Source: Methylocystis sp. Sn-Cys
GTDB lineage: Bacteria > Pseudomonadota > Alphaproteobacteria > Rhizobiales > Beijerinckiaceae
Assembly (NCBI RefSeq): GCF_016745395.1
Contig: NZ_JAERVJ010000005.1
Span: forward strand, 62,001 to 126,000
Length of the DNA stretch: 64,000 nt
Direction: 5' to 3'
In this document: piece by piece, positions 42,813-52,446 of the stretch
Layout: every line of letters starts with the position of its first letter
Position numbering within the stretch: the first letter of the stretch is position 1
Notes under the pieces: model-generated
Databases searched by the model: none
What the model was told of the DNA's origin: nothing
The model's input: the letters and a program-made list of their open reading frames with translations, nothing else
Position numbers and translations under genes: made by a program

Positions 42813-42881
42813 TAGTCGGACGTTTCGCAAGCAGCGCGAGAAGAGACGCTTTTTAATTTTCGTCAGCTCGGGAATAATTCG

Positions 42882-43100
42882 GTGGCCTTGACGCCGGCAT
42901 TCTCTTTTGGAGAGCAGACTGGAATCGGGATCAGCGTAAAAAAATTATCCTCTGATGGCCGTTTCGATGTTGAAAATCAGAATACCTTGCGCAACTACCT
43001 CGTGCACCCGAAGCATAAGGATTTCGCATCAAAATTGAGCAAGATCGTGGACTGGATCGTCGGCGATATCGCCGCCGGTTTGCCTACCGCCGATAGTTGA
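42882..43100 (+). CDS. Small hypothetical protein
   Basis: This 72-codon frame from GTG 42882 (ALTPAFSFGEQTGIGISVKK...) lies just after the IS element. I recognise no family. Its composition is less GC-rich than that of neighbouring chromosomal genes. It could be a fragment of a gene cut by the IS insertion. Confidence 0.3.
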   Translation: MALTPAFSFGEQTGIGISVKKLSSDGRFDVENQNTLRNYLVHPKHKDFASKLSKIVDWIVGDIAAGLPTADS

Positions 43101-43221
43101 CGACGCGCCAGTAGAGCGAGGTAGCGCGTTCGGACGATGGCCACTTGATCGCCTTGCTTTTGCAGAATCAGCGGCTTAGGCTTCCATAACTCCGGGCATC
43201 CCTCCACACTCGGAACAAGAA

Positions 43222-43258
43222 ACGCCCCGACGCCGGATGGACGCGCGGGGCGTTTTTT
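43222..43258 (+). terminator. Intrinsic terminator in the island
   Basis: acgccccg (43222-43229) pairs with cggggcgt (43246-43253), followed by six Ts. It is oriented for transcription from the left and also lies 14 bp beyond the end of the minus-strand gene at 43273. Confidence 0.75.
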
Positions 43259-43272
43259 AATCATGTACAAGC

Positions 43273-43530
43273 TCAGACGCCTTTCGCCAAGTTCCGTGCG
43301 TCAACAGCCCACGGGACCGCCGGTTCATTCGGGTTTGGCTTGCTTAGTTGAATACGCGAAATCTGCATGATTCCGCTCGGTCGCGTTTCTGTTGGGCTGA
43401 CCTGTATGTTGCCTGCTACGAACCCTAATTCGAAGTTCACCGCCCAAACCCCTTCGGTAATCCCTTGCTTTTGGATGAGAGCTTCGGTCACTTCTTTTAG
43501 GTCAAAAATGTATTGCGTCGGCTCAGCCAT
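43273..43530 (-). CDS. 85-aa hypothetical protein, third gene of the hicAB operon
   Basis: This 85-aa protein (MAEPTQYIFDLKEVTEALIQ...) overlaps the end of hicB by eight bases, so it is translationally coupled to it. I recognise no family. Residues 10-50 (KEVTEALIQKQGITEGVWAV, then NFELGF) look like a small alpha/beta fold. It could be an accessory part of the toxin-antitoxin locus. Confidence 0.65.
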   Translation of the reverse strand: MAEPTQYIFDLKEVTEALIQKQGITEGVWAVNFELGFVAGNIQVSPTETRPSGIMQISRIQLSKPNPNEPAVPWAVDARNLAKGV

Positions 43531-44062
43531 TATAGTTACTCCCCACGAGCTCAGCTCCTTGCGTGGTCGATACTTTAAGCCAGGGGGAACTCTGGTTACT
43601 CAACTGAATTCCGCGCGTCTCCGCGCTTCCAATGCCGCCGCCTGCCGTTGAGAATGTCCTTCCCTTCAAATTACTTATGACGAGGACCTGGGTTGACGCA
43701 GGCGCCCACGCGGACTGGTCTTGAGGCTGTATCGTTGCCATGAGCGGTTGCGCCAGTTTGTATACGACATACTGGTTCAAGCTCACGCCCTCCTCTGCAG
43801 CGCTAAGTGCCAAGCTGCGATGCAAAGTCTTTGGCATACGGACTAGAAGTTTGCCGCTATACTCCAAAGGTGCCGAGGGTTCTGGGACTGGATTGCCTGC
43901 GCTGCGCGCGGCCTCAATCCAGGCGGCAATCGCATCCTCGATTTCACGGGAAGCCTCCGCTCTACTCGCGCCGAACGCCGAACAGCCAGGTAAATCTTTG
44001 GCGACCGCGATGAAACCCTCGTCCTCATCGCTCCAAAAGATATCGACAGGGTAACGGTCCAT
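43523..44062 (-). CDS. hicB: HicB-family antitoxin
   Basis: This antitoxin of about 179 aa has an N-terminal HicB partial-RNase-H fold (YPVDIFWSDEDEGFIAVAKD, LPGCSAFGASRAEASREIED) and a ribbon-helix-helix region (LLVRMPKTLHRSLALSAAEE, GVSLNQYV). A C-terminal extension of about 70 residues is unusual. ATG 44062 is likely; ATG 44080 would overlap hicA. It neutralises HicA and likely represses the operon. Confidence 0.85.
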   Translation of the reverse strand: MDRYPVDIFWSDEDEGFIAVAKDLPGCSAFGASRAEASREIEDAIAAWIEAARSAGNPVPEPSAPLEYSGKLLVRMPKTLHRSLALSAAEEGVSLNQYVVYKLAQPLMATIQPQDQSAWAPASTQVLVISNLKGRTFSTAGGGIGSAETRGIQLSNQSSPWLKVSTTQGAELVGSNYNG

Positions 44063-44063
44063 A

Positions 44064-44312
44064 TCAGACGTCTTCCTCATAATATCGGTTGATCATGGAG
44101 ATCAGCTGTTTGGCATGATATGGCTTTATCTTCCCGTCATGGTTTTGGAAGTTGAGCTGGTCCGGCTCCCCCGGGCGAGCGAACACCGCGTGAGAGCCCT
44201 TTCCCCCAGAAGCGGTAAAGCCAAGCCATCCTGCCACCTTGCAAGCATCTTCAAACCGGACGTCCTTGGGGTTATTCCTGATTGTCTCAATGAGCTTGCT
44301 TCTCTGGCTCAA
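44064..44312 (-). CDS. hicA: HicA-family mRNA interferase toxin
   Basis: This 82-aa protein has the HicA double-stranded-RNA-binding-like fold with GSHAVF, H41 being the expected catalytic residue, and the KPYHAKQLISMINRYY ending. TTG 44312 is the start. It cleaves mRNA when free of HicB. Gene order hicA-hicB is standard. An inverted repeat lies just upstream. Confidence 0.88.
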   Translation of the reverse strand: MSQRSKLIETIRNNPKDVRFEDACKVAGWLGFTASGGKGSHAVFARPGEPDQLNFQNHDGKIKPYHAKQLISMINRYYEEDV

Positions 44313-44314
44313 GA

Positions 44315-44334
44315 TGATACTGCCTATGGTATCA
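44315..44334. promoter_or_regulatory. Likely hicAB operator
   Basis: TGATAC (44315-44320) and GTATCA (44329-44334) form an inverted repeat with eight bases between, three bases upstream of the hicA start. HicB antitoxins with ribbon-helix-helix domains bind such palindromes to autoregulate. Confidence 0.6.
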
Positions 44335-44591
44335 ATGATCAGTTAATGCGCCAGCGGGCTCGCGGCAAGTCCGAAATGATAGGAACATTGTCGTAGACAA
44401 TCTAGAGGCAAGGCGCCTTCAACGCGCTGGATGCGTTTTCGTTCCCGTCCCATGTTGCATCTATTTTGCATGGAGTCGCCGGGACTGTTGGGAAATCGTT
44501 GTAAATCAAGGGAAATAGTTTGTAACATGACGCAACATGAAAGCGACCTTTCCCGCCCTCATCCGCGCCAGAAATCGCTGTAAAATCAAGG
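44335..44591. other. Non-coding end of the island with an imperfect direct repeat
   Basis: This 257-bp stretch has no convincing gene. gaaatcgttgtaaatcaagg (44492-44511) and gaaatcgctgtaaaatcaag (44571-44590) form an imperfect direct repeat next to the tRNA-Tyr 3-prime end, which may be remnants of an integration site. Confidence 0.4.
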
Positions 44592-44594
44592 TGG

Positions 44595-44676
44595 TGGGGG
44601 AAGTAGGACTCGAACCTACGAAGGCTTAGCCAGCGGATTTACAGTCCGCCCCCTTTGCCGCTCGGGACATTCCCCC
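44595..44676 (-). tRNA. tRNA-Tyr (GTA anticodon)
   Basis: On the minus strand the gene begins GGGGGAATGTCCCGAGCGGC, has the anticodon loop CTGTAAA, a long variable arm, the TTCGAGTCC T-loop and the acceptor end CTTCCCCCA. It is 82 nt long, and CCA (44592-44594) is encoded next to it. It marks the border of the accessory region 41838-44594. Confidence 0.95.
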
Positions 44677-44777
44677 ATCTCTCTCGCTTGCACGAAAGTG
44701 TTGGCCGCCATCGGCGGCCAATCGGTAGCGGCATATGCGTTGCTCGCGCCCTGCCTGTCAACCTCAAAATCCCGCCG

Positions 44778-46415
44778 TCAACACTTGCCGCCCACACGCT
44801 CTGCGAGCTTGGCTGTCAGGCGGCGTAGGGCGGGCGATTTATCGTCGCGGTCCAGTATCACCTGAATCAGCGACCACCCGGCCTCATTGGCGCGCGCGCG
44901 GGCCAGAGCAGCCGCCATCTCGCGTTCGGTCTCGACCCTGATCCCCAGCCCGCCGCCGATCACCTGCTCCAGGCCCGCATAATTCCAGCGCTTGATGTCG
45001 TTGAAACCGCCGTCGAGCATGGGCCGCTCCGTGCCATAGCCGTCATTATCGAGAAGAATGACGATCGGGTTCATGCCGAATCGGGCCGCCGTAGAAATCT
45101 CCAATCCGGTCATCTGGAAGGCGCCGTCGCCCACGAGCACGAGCGGGCGCAGCTTGGGAGCCGCCGTCTTGACGCCGAGCGAGGCCGGCACGGCGAAGCC
45201 GAGCGAGGTGTAATAAGCGGAAGCAAGAAAATGCGCGCCATCGCTGATGAAGAGGTCCGAGGCGCCGAGCAACGCGTCGCCCGTGTCGGCGATCACGATC
45301 ATGTCTTTCTCCAGAAAGGCGTTGATCTGCCGGAACAGCGCGTCGACCGTCATCTTCCGGTCGCGGGCCTCGAACGGCCCCGGATGCAAGGGATGAGTGA
45401 AGGGCGGGAATGCGCGCTTCGCCCATGGGCGTTCAGAGAGCGCCGCGATGAAGTCCTCCATCCGAACACCGTCATAGGCGTGAAGCCCGATGGCGACACG
45501 GTCCTTGCCGGCGTAGATCGCCGACCGGCGGTCGATATGGGCCGTATAGATGCCGAGGTTGACGTCGGTCATCATCGCGCCGAGCAGAATGAGGCAATCG
45601 CTGCTCTCGACATAGTCGCGAAGATCCTCGCGACCCATCGCCCCCTCATAGACGCCCATATAAGCCGGATGCGATTCGGGAAACACCGACTTGCCCATGA
45701 TGCTGGCCGCAACGGGAATGCCCGAGATCTCGACGAGCGCCATGAGGCGATCCTGCAGGCGGAAGCGGTGCAGCTCCTCTCCGGCGAGAATGACCGGGTG
45801 ATTCGACGCCGCAATCTTGTCCACCGCCTCGGCGACCGCATAGGCGAGCGCCTCCGGATCGCTCGTCTCGGCGGGCAATGACCGGACCGGCGCCGGCGCG
45901 ATCTCGGCAAGCGTCATGTCGCGCGGCAATTCGATATAGACGGGACGGCTGTGACGCTTTGCCAGCGCGATCGCGCGATCGATCTCGCTTGCGGCTGTGG
46001 TCGCGTCGTCGAGCACGGCGGTGGCGACGGTCAGCTCGCGAAACACCTTGAGCTGCGTATCGAAGTCTCGAACCCGGTGGTGAAGGAGTGGATTGCGCGC
46101 CTGCTCGCGCGCGCCCGGCGCCCCGCCGATGAGAATGACCGGCGAACGCTCGGCATAGGCCTGGGCGATCGTATTGGCGGCCTTCAGACCGCCGACGCAA
46201 TAAGTGAGCGCCACAACCCCGAGCCCTTTGATGCGCGCATAGGCGTCTGCAGCGAAGCCTGCGCCCTGCTCATCGCAGGTATTGACGACTTGCAAGGGGC
46301 TTTTTTCCAGCAGGGAAAAGAAAGTGAGACAATAATCGCCGGGCACGCCGAAGACATGGCCGACGCCTTCCTCGCCAAGGCGTCGAATAAGGTAGCCGCC
46401 GATTGTCTCCGCCAT
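44778..46415 (-). CDS. Alpha-keto acid decarboxylase (pyruvate/indolepyruvate decarboxylase family)
   Basis: This 545-aa thiamine-diphosphate enzyme decarboxylates a 2-keto acid to an aldehyde. It starts at ATG 46415 with GAGGAGGGG upstream. Features: the N-terminal catalytic Glu in NTCDEQGAGFAADAYARI, the HH-like pair near NPLLHHRVRDFD, and the cofactor motif GDGAFQMTGLE followed by LLDNDGYGTERPM. Pyruvate, indolepyruvate or phenylpyruvate are all possible substrates. It is divergent from pckA. Confidence 0.85.
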   Translation of the reverse strand: MAETIGGYLIRRLGEEGVGHVFGVPGDYCLTFFSLLEKSPLQVVNTCDEQGAGFAADAYARIKGLGVVALTYCVGGLKAANTIAQAYAERSPVILIGGAPGAREQARNPLLHHRVRDFDTQLKVFRELTVATAVLDDATTAASEIDRAIALAKRHSRPVYIELPRDMTLAEIAPAPVRSLPAETSDPEALAYAVAEAVDKIAASNHPVILAGEELHRFRLQDRLMALVEISGIPVAASIMGKSVFPESHPAYMGVYEGAMGREDLRDYVESSDCLILLGAMMTDVNLGIYTAHIDRRSAIYAGKDRVAIGLHAYDGVRMEDFIAALSERPWAKRAFPPFTHPLHPGPFEARDRKMTVDALFRQINAFLEKDMIVIADTGDALLGASDLFISDGAHFLASAYYTSLGFAVPASLGVKTAAPKLRPLVLVGDGAFQMTGLEISTAARFGMNPIVILLDNDGYGTERPMLDGGFNDIKRWNYAGLEQVIGGGLGIRVETEREMAAALARARANEAGWSLIQVILDRDDKSPALRRLTAKLAERVGGKC

Positions 46416-46521
46416 AATCCCCTCCTCCACAATGGCGCCGCGCGCTGATGGCCAAGTGGGGAACACGGGCTCACGCGCAAGCGTTCTCTCCGGAGATTAG
46501 CGCGAAAAGGACTGGGAAAAA

Positions 46522-48114
46522 ATGACGGCGCAGACGAGGGTGACGGCCGATCGGGCGTTTGAACCAGCTTTCTCCCTCGATGAATTCCAGGACCTCGACG
46601 CCGCCCAGCTTTATGAGCAGGCGCTGAAGCGCAACGAAGGGCTCATCGCGAGGAGCGGCGCACTCGTCGTCGAAACGGCGCCGCATACAGGACGCTCCCC
46701 CAACGACAAATTCATCATCCGCGACGCGCTCACCGATAAAGCCGTCTGGTGGGATAATAATCAGGCGATGAGCCCGGCGCAATTCGACCGGCTTTACGGC
46801 GATATGTCGCAGCATGTGCGCGAACGCGACATTTTCACGCAGAATTTGCAGTGTTGCGCGGACCCCGAGCATCAATTGCGCATTCGCGTGCATTCAGAAT
46901 TCGCCTGGCACTCACTGTTCATCCGCAATCTTCTCATCAGGCCGGCTCGCGCAGAGATGCGCCCGGCGCCCGACCTCACCATCCTCGTCCTGCCGTCCTT
47001 CAAGGCAAATCCAAACCGTCACGGATGCCGTTCGCAGACGGTCATCGCGCTCGACTTCACGCGCCGTGTCGCGCTGATCGGCGGCACGCGCTACGCCGGA
47101 GAGATCAAAAAGGCGGTTTTCACTTTTCTCAATTTTTTCCTGCCGCCGCGCGGCGTGTTGCCGATGCATTGCGCCGCGAATGACCATGCGAGCGGCGCAG
47201 CCGTCTTTTTCGGCCTCTCGGGCACAGGAAAAACCACTCTATCGGCCGATCCTCAGCGCGCGCTCGTCGGCGACGACGAACATGGCTGGGGCGAAAACGG
47301 CCTCTTCAATTTCGAAGGCGGCTGCTACGCGAAGGCGATCCGCCTCTCGCGCGAGTTCGAGCCCGAAATCCATGCAGCCTCGCAACGCTTCGGCGCGATA
47401 CTCGAAAACGTCGGGATCGATCCCGAAACGCGACGCGTCGATTTCGACGACGACAGCAAAACCGAGAATACGCGGATTGCCTATCCGCTCGAGTTCATCT
47501 CCAACGCCTCGAGCGAAGGGCGCGCCGATCATCCCAAAAACATCATCATGCTGACCTGCGACGCCTTTGGCGTGCTGCCGCCGATCGCGCGGCTCGACCC
47601 GGCCCAGGCGATGTATCACTTCCTCTCCGGCTATACCGCGCGCGTCGCCGGCACCGAGAACGGCCTACGCGAGCCTCAGGCGGTGTTCTCGACCTGTTTC
47701 GGCGCGCCCTTCATGCCGCGCCATCCGTCAGAATATGGCAATCTGCTGCGCGAGCGCATCGCACGACACGGCGCCAATTGCTGGCTGCTCAATACCGGAT
47801 GGACAGGCGGCCGGTTCGGCGAAGGAAAGCGCATGCCGATCGCAACGACCCGCGCGCTGCTGCGCGCCGCGCTCGATGGCGCGCTCGCGCGCGGTGCCTT
47901 TCGCCGCGACCCCTATTTCGGATTGGAGACGCCGCTCGCGGCGCCGGGCGTCGATCCGTCCCTGCTCGATCCCGCCGCCACCTGGTCGTCGCGCGAAGAC
48001 TATGGGAAGACAGCGCGCAGGCTCGTCGACATGTTCCACGCCAATTTCGAGCCTTTCGCGCCCTTTGTGGATCGGGCGGTTCAAGCAGCGGCGCCGCGCT
48101 GCGACTCTGCGTGA
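46522..48114 (+). CDS. pckA: Phosphoenolpyruvate carboxykinase (ATP)
   Basis: This 530-aa ATP-type PEPCK converts oxaloacetate to PEP at the gluconeogenic node. It has [10 protein letters not shown], the P-loop [11 protein letters not shown], the kinase motif [18 protein letters not shown] and LNTGWTGG. The length is standard. A large dispersed repeat follows its stop. Confidence 0.96.
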   Translation: MTAQTRVTADRAFEPAFSLDEFQDLDAAQLYEQALKRNEGLIARSGALVVETAPHTGRSPNDKFIIRDALTDKAVWWDNNQAMSPAQFDRLYGDMSQHVRERDIFTQNLQCCADPEHQLRIRVHSEFAWHSLFIRNLLIRPARAEMRPAPDLTILVLPSFKANPNRHGCRSQTVIALDFTRRVALIGGTRYAGEIKKAVFTFLNFFLPPRGVLPMHCAANDHASGAAVFFGLSGTGKTTLSADPQRALVGDDEHGWGENGLFNFEGGCYAKAIRLSREFEPEIHAASQRFGAILENVGIDPETRRVDFDDDSKTENTRIAYPLEFISNASSEGRADHPKNIIMLTCDAFGVLPPIARLDPAQAMYHFLSGYTARVAGTENGLREPQAVFSTCFGAPFMPRHPSEYGNLLRERIARHGANCWLLNTGWTGGRFGEGKRMPIATTRALLRAALDGALARGAFRRDPYFGLETPLAAPGVDPSLLDPAATWSSREDYGKTARRLVDMFHANFEPFAPFVDRAVQAAAPRCDSA

Positions 48115-48118
48115 TACG

Positions 48119-48320
48119 AGATTCCTTCCCGTCGCTCGCGTAGCGAGCGGTCGGGAATCCAGAGCAAGACAAGCGCTATCTTGGCCCGCCGTCATTGCGA
48201 GGAGCGTAAGCGACGAAGCAACCCAGGGCAGCTATCGCGGCTCTGGATTTCTTTACGTCGCTCGCAATGACGGGAGGCTCAAGATTCCCGGTCGGGCTTT
48301 CAGCCCGCCGGGAATGACGT
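48119..48320. repeat. Dispersed repeat, 'cattgcgag / cgggaat' family, large copy
   Basis: It contains cgctcgcgtagcgagcggtc, cgtcattgcgaggagcgtaa, the inverted tcgctcgcaatgacggg and the ending cggtcgggctttcagcccgc cgggaatgac. It is the longest copy of the family. It lies between convergent pckA and the GH2 gene. Confidence 0.75.
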
Positions 48321-48334
48321 GCCCAATGCGAGGG

Positions 48335-51070
48335 TCACGCAGATTCGAGCTTGGTCGGCTCCACCGCGGGCGTGGTCTCTGTTGTCTTCGCGGCCATGGC
48401 GACGAGCGCGTCGAACAGGACCGTCGCGGTCGGGTCCGCGCCGGCGGGATCGCGCAGCAGCCGGAAGGTCGAGATCACGATGTGGCCTTCGCCATAGAAA
48501 CGCTCGACCGCCAGGCCCACTGGCTTGTGAATCCAACCGACCGCCAGCGCGGCATGCACGCGCGCGTGGAAGTCGAGAAGGTTGCAGCCAGAGATCACAT
48601 GCGTGGGGATCACGCGATCGAAAGTCTGATCGATCATGGGGCCGCCGGGCAGGCCGCGGAACGGCCCCCGCCGCCGCAGCCAGGCGAAGGACGACGCCCA
48701 GTCGCCGCGCCACAGCGTGCCGTCGCGCGCCACGACTTTCACATTTTGCCAATGCGGGAAAAACGGCGTGAGCGTCCCTTCGTCCTCGGGCAGAAGCACG
48801 GCGCGTCCGCCTGTGCGCACATGATCGGCAAGGTCGCTCGTATTGCGTAGAGCAACGACGACATCCGCGTCATTCATCCCCGTGGCGAGGCGATAGCCAA
48901 AGGCCTGAAGGCGCACCCGCACATCCGGCTCGGGCGACCACAGGGACAGCGCCGGCGGCGTCGCGCGCGCGGGATGCAACGCGACCTCGATGTCGTTCGA
49001 TGCGATGATCTCGCCGTTGGCGGCGCGCAGATGAAACGAGACCCGGCGCATCGAGGACTTGTCGACCTGGGGCAGCTCGAAGGAAATCACCCCCATGTCC
49101 GCCACCGTACCCGCTTCGATACGCGGCGTCGGCATGGTCTGCGACCAGTCGGAGAGTATCTCCAGCGTGCCCGGGTCGAGCGCGTCCGAACCGCCATGCG
49201 CGATGCGCACCGGGACCTGCAGCGTCTCCCCCGACCAAAAGGCCGCGCGCTCGATACGCGGCACGATCACCGTATCGGCGTTGATCGTGTGGAAGACATC
49301 GTGAAAGGCGCGCGTGTTGGAGCGCATGTCGAGAAGGCCGTTCGACTCCCAATGACAGTCGGTCAGCTCGGTGATCACATAGCCGGAGATCTCGGCGCGG
49401 CGCCGCATCGCTTCGATCTCATATTTGAGCGCGCGAAACTGCTGCCATTGCGTCGCTTCGATGAACCCTTCGAAACTGCCGAAGACGCGGTCGAGGCTCC
49501 AATCATGGAAGCGGTTGAGCACGCCATGCGGATACATGACGCCCTCGCCCCAGTCATGGCCGGTCTCGAACCACCAGGGCTCGCGCCCAAGGGCGTCATT
49601 GAGCTTCTCGGGATCGGGAAGCCCCCAATTGCCGAACTCGGAGCAGAGCAGCGGCTCCTTGCCCGTCGTCACGGCGTCGCCTTCGGGGCTGAACAGCCAA
49701 TCGCCGCGATCGGCAAGCGCGTCGACGAAACGGTCCCAATCATGCCGGCTGTCGGGAATCGCCGCATAGAAGTGGTAATCCGCAAGATCGCTCTGCACGT
49801 GGAAGCTCGGCGCGAGTGGCGAATTATCGACGACAAGGCGCGTCGGATCATAGGCCTTCAGCCACAGATAGAGCCGCCGCAGCCAGGCGCGATGCTTGGC
49901 GTCGTGCACCAGATCGACGCCCCAGTTTTCGTTGATCAGCGTCCAGCAAAAGATCGACGGATGGTTGCCGTCGCGATCGATGATGCCCTTGAGCGTCGTC
50001 TCCTTGCGCTCGCGCGAGCGCTCGGTCGAATATCCGCCGTTCGGCAACTCGGCCCAGACCAGGAGCCCCAGCCTGTCGGCCGCTTCGTAATAGCGCGGGT
50101 CCGGCGCCTTGATGTGACAGCGCAGCGCATTGAGGCCGAGCGCCTTGGCTTTACGAAAGCGATCCTCGATGAACTCCAGCGACGGCGGCGTGCAGATGGT
50201 GTCGGGATAGTAATCCTGATCCAGCGCCGCGCGCAGATAAAAGGGCTTGTCGTTGAGATAAAGCTTGCCGTCCCGCGTCTCGATCTTGCGAAAGCCGAAG
50301 GTCGTCTCCTTCTCGTCGATCTTCATGCCGTCGCGCATGAGCTGCACGCGCAAGCGATAAAGATTGGGCGCGTCCGGCGACCAGGCTTGCGGGTTCGGCG
50401 CCTGGGCGCGCAACGTCGTATGCTCGGCGCCGCAGGCGAGTTCCGTCTTTGTCGAGGCCACGCATTCTCCCTGCGGGCCCAACACTTCCAGTATGGCTTC
50501 CGTCCTCGCGCACAGCGCGCGCTCGTACTGAAGCAGAGCGGCGATGTCGCCGGAGTCGAGATCGGCGCGCACGCGCAAGCAGGTCAGCCGATCCGGGACA
50601 TTGCGTTCGAGATAGACCGACTGCCATATGCCAGAAAGCGGGCCATACCAGCTCTGCTTGCCGAACGGCATTTCTGCGAAGGGCGTATGGGGGAATTCAG
50701 CAGGGTCGTCGGTCGGGCTTTCGACGCGCACTTCGATCTCGGCGCGCCCCTCCACGAGGCGGTCGGTGATGTCGAAGTAGAAGGGCAGGAAGCCGCCGAC
50801 ATGGCTACCGACCAAGGCGCCATTCACGAACACATGCGCTATATGGAAAACGGCGCCGAAGTGGACGAAAATACGTTGCGACAACCAATCCGCCGGGACG
50901 TCGACGCTGCGGCGATAAACGCCGACGCCGCCGCGCATGCTCAAGTCGGGGAACTGAGCTTGCCAGGGACTAGGAACGACAATGCTCCGCCGCTCGGCGC
51001 GCGCAGAGGCGCCGCCGCCGAGATATTGGAACTCCCACATGCCATCGAGGCTGATACGCGCTTTGTTCAC
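48335..51070 (-). CDS. Glycoside hydrolase family 2 protein (beta-galactosidase-like)
   Basis: This 911-aa GH2 enzyme has a sugar-binding jelly-roll (FGAVFHIAHVFVNGALVGSH), an immunoglobulin-like domain and a TIM barrel. The acid/base Glu is in CWTLINENWGVD near residue 380 and the nucleophile Glu in LLCSEFGNWGLPD near 478. A further 300-residue C-terminal region follows. There is no signal peptide, so it is probably cytoplasmic. It is divergent from galK-galT, which suggests a galactoside substrate; glucuronides or mannosides are possible. Confidence 0.85.
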   Translation of the reverse strand: MNKARISLDGMWEFQYLGGGASARAERRSIVVPSPWQAQFPDLSMRGGVGVYRRSVDVPADWLSQRIFVHFGAVFHIAHVFVNGALVGSHVGGFLPFYFDITDRLVEGRAEIEVRVESPTDDPAEFPHTPFAEMPFGKQSWYGPLSGIWQSVYLERNVPDRLTCLRVRADLDSGDIAALLQYERALCARTEAILEVLGPQGECVASTKTELACGAEHTTLRAQAPNPQAWSPDAPNLYRLRVQLMRDGMKIDEKETTFGFRKIETRDGKLYLNDKPFYLRAALDQDYYPDTICTPPSLEFIEDRFRKAKALGLNALRCHIKAPDPRYYEAADRLGLLVWAELPNGGYSTERSRERKETTLKGIIDRDGNHPSIFCWTLINENWGVDLVHDAKHRAWLRRLYLWLKAYDPTRLVVDNSPLAPSFHVQSDLADYHFYAAIPDSRHDWDRFVDALADRGDWLFSPEGDAVTTGKEPLLCSEFGNWGLPDPEKLNDALGREPWWFETGHDWGEGVMYPHGVLNRFHDWSLDRVFGSFEGFIEATQWQQFRALKYEIEAMRRRAEISGYVITELTDCHWESNGLLDMRSNTRAFHDVFHTINADTVIVPRIERAAFWSGETLQVPVRIAHGGSDALDPGTLEILSDWSQTMPTPRIEAGTVADMGVISFELPQVDKSSMRRVSFHLRAANGEIIASNDIEVALHPARATPPALSLWSPEPDVRVRLQAFGYRLATGMNDADVVVALRNTSDLADHVRTGGRAVLLPEDEGTLTPFFPHWQNVKVVARDGTLWRGDWASSFAWLRRRGPFRGLPGGPMIDQTFDRVIPTHVISGCNLLDFHARVHAALAVGWIHKPVGLAVERFYGEGHIVISTFRLLRDPAGADPTATVLFDALVAMAAKTTETTPAVEPTKLESA

Positions 51071-51274
51071 CGAGTTCTTCCCTGGCCAGAAACCTGACCC
51101 GTCCGAGGGACGAATAGAAGATGATGTTGAACTGCGAATATGCGATCTGCGCGATGAGAAAAATCCCTACGCGAATATACGTAAAAAGGCCAGAAGTTTT
51201 CCCGCGGCGCCTTGGACGTGACGGGATATTTTTGCAAGGTGGAGCTGAGCTATCACAAGGCTGACGACATCGAC

Positions 51275-52435
51275 ATGCAGACTCTCGACGCCAAGGATTT
51301 GCCGCTTCTGTTCCGGCGCCGCTACGGGGCGGAGCCGCTTGTTTTCCGCGCGCCCGGGCGCGTCAATCTGATTGGCGAGCACACGGACTACAACGACGGC
51401 TTCGTGCTGCCGGCCGCGCTCGACCTTTCGACTTATGCGGCGATTGCGGCGCGGTCGGATCGCGTGATCCGCGTTCACTCAGTGAATTTGAACAGCGATT
51501 TTGCGTTCGATCTCGACGAGCCGCAGAGCCGCGCCGGCGCGTGGAGCGATTATATCTGCGGCGTTGCGCTCGAGCTCGAAAAGTCCGGCTATAGGCTGAG
51601 CGGCGCCGACATCATGGTCTTCAGCACATTGTCGATGGGCTCCGGGCTCTCGGCATCTGCGGCGCTCGAAGTCGCGGTCGGCTATGCGCTGCTGAGCGTC
51701 TCCGGCGAGAAGATCGATCTTCTCGACCTCGCGCAAATCTGCCAGCGCGCCGAGAATAATTTCGTCGGCATGCGCTGCGGGATCATGGACCAGTTCATTT
51801 CCTGCCACGGCGTCGAAGGCGCGGCCTTGCTGCTCGATTGCCGAAGCCTCGAACACCGGATCGTGCCCATCGACCCGTCGGTGCGGATCGTGATCTGCAA
51901 CACGATGGTTCACCACGAACTCGCCGGCAGCGCGTTCAACGAGCGTCGCCGCGAGTGTGAGGAAGCGGTCGCGCTTCTGTCTTCTTCGATCGAAGGCGTA
52001 ATGGCGCTGCGCGATGTCGGCGTCGAGCAGCTCGAGGCGCATGCGGCGCGTCTTCCGGCGACGATCTTCAAGCGCGCGCGGCACGTGGTCACCGAGAACG
52101 CCCGTGCGCTCGCGGCGGTGGCTGCGCTCGAGGCGCGCGATTTCGCCGAATTTGGCCGATTGATGAACGCCTCTCACGAGAGCTTGCGCAATGATTATAA
52201 GGTGAGCTGCGCGGAGCTCGATCTGATGGCCGAGCTTGCGCGCGCTGTCCCCGGCGTCTACGGCGCGCGCATGACGGGCGGCGGCTTCGGCGGCTGCGTG
52301 GTGGCGCTCGTCGAAGCGTCCGCGACGGCGCATTTTGCCGACGCTGTCGGTCCAGCTTACGAAAAGGCGACGAATTTATCGCCGATGATCTTCACCTGCT
52401 TTCCCGGCCCCGGAGCCGGGCCCGCCATTTTCTGA
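51275..52435 (+). CDS. galK: Galactokinase
   Basis: This 386-aa galactokinase has the signature [19 protein letters not shown], the ATP-binding [17 protein letters not shown], and motif 3 [18 protein letters not shown]. It phosphorylates galactose at C1. ATG 51275 gives the usual length; GTG 51212 is an alternative. It is followed by galT in the same direction. Confidence 0.93.
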   Translation: MQTLDAKDLPLLFRRRYGAEPLVFRAPGRVNLIGEHTDYNDGFVLPAALDLSTYAAIAARSDRVIRVHSVNLNSDFAFDLDEPQSRAGAWSDYICGVALELEKSGYRLSGADIMVFSTLSMGSGLSASAALEVAVGYALLSVSGEKIDLLDLAQICQRAENNFVGMRCGIMDQFISCHGVEGAALLLDCRSLEHRIVPIDPSVRIVICNTMVHHELAGSAFNERRRECEEAVALLSSSIEGVMALRDVGVEQLEAHAARLPATIFKRARHVVTENARALAAVAALEARDFAEFGRLMNASHESLRNDYKVSCAELDLMAELARAVPGVYGARMTGGGFGGCVVALVEASATAHFADAVGPAYEKATNLSPMIFTCFPGPGAGPAIF

Positions 52436-52446
52436 CGGATGCCCAT

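Noticed and set aside
42995-43270. 91-codon minus-strand frame in the island
   Set aside because: It overlaps the terminator and another small frame, and shows no family or ribosome binding site.
48974-51097. 707-codon open frame on the plus strand
   Set aside because: It is antisense to the GH2 gene with both catalytic Glu motifs and has no family features.
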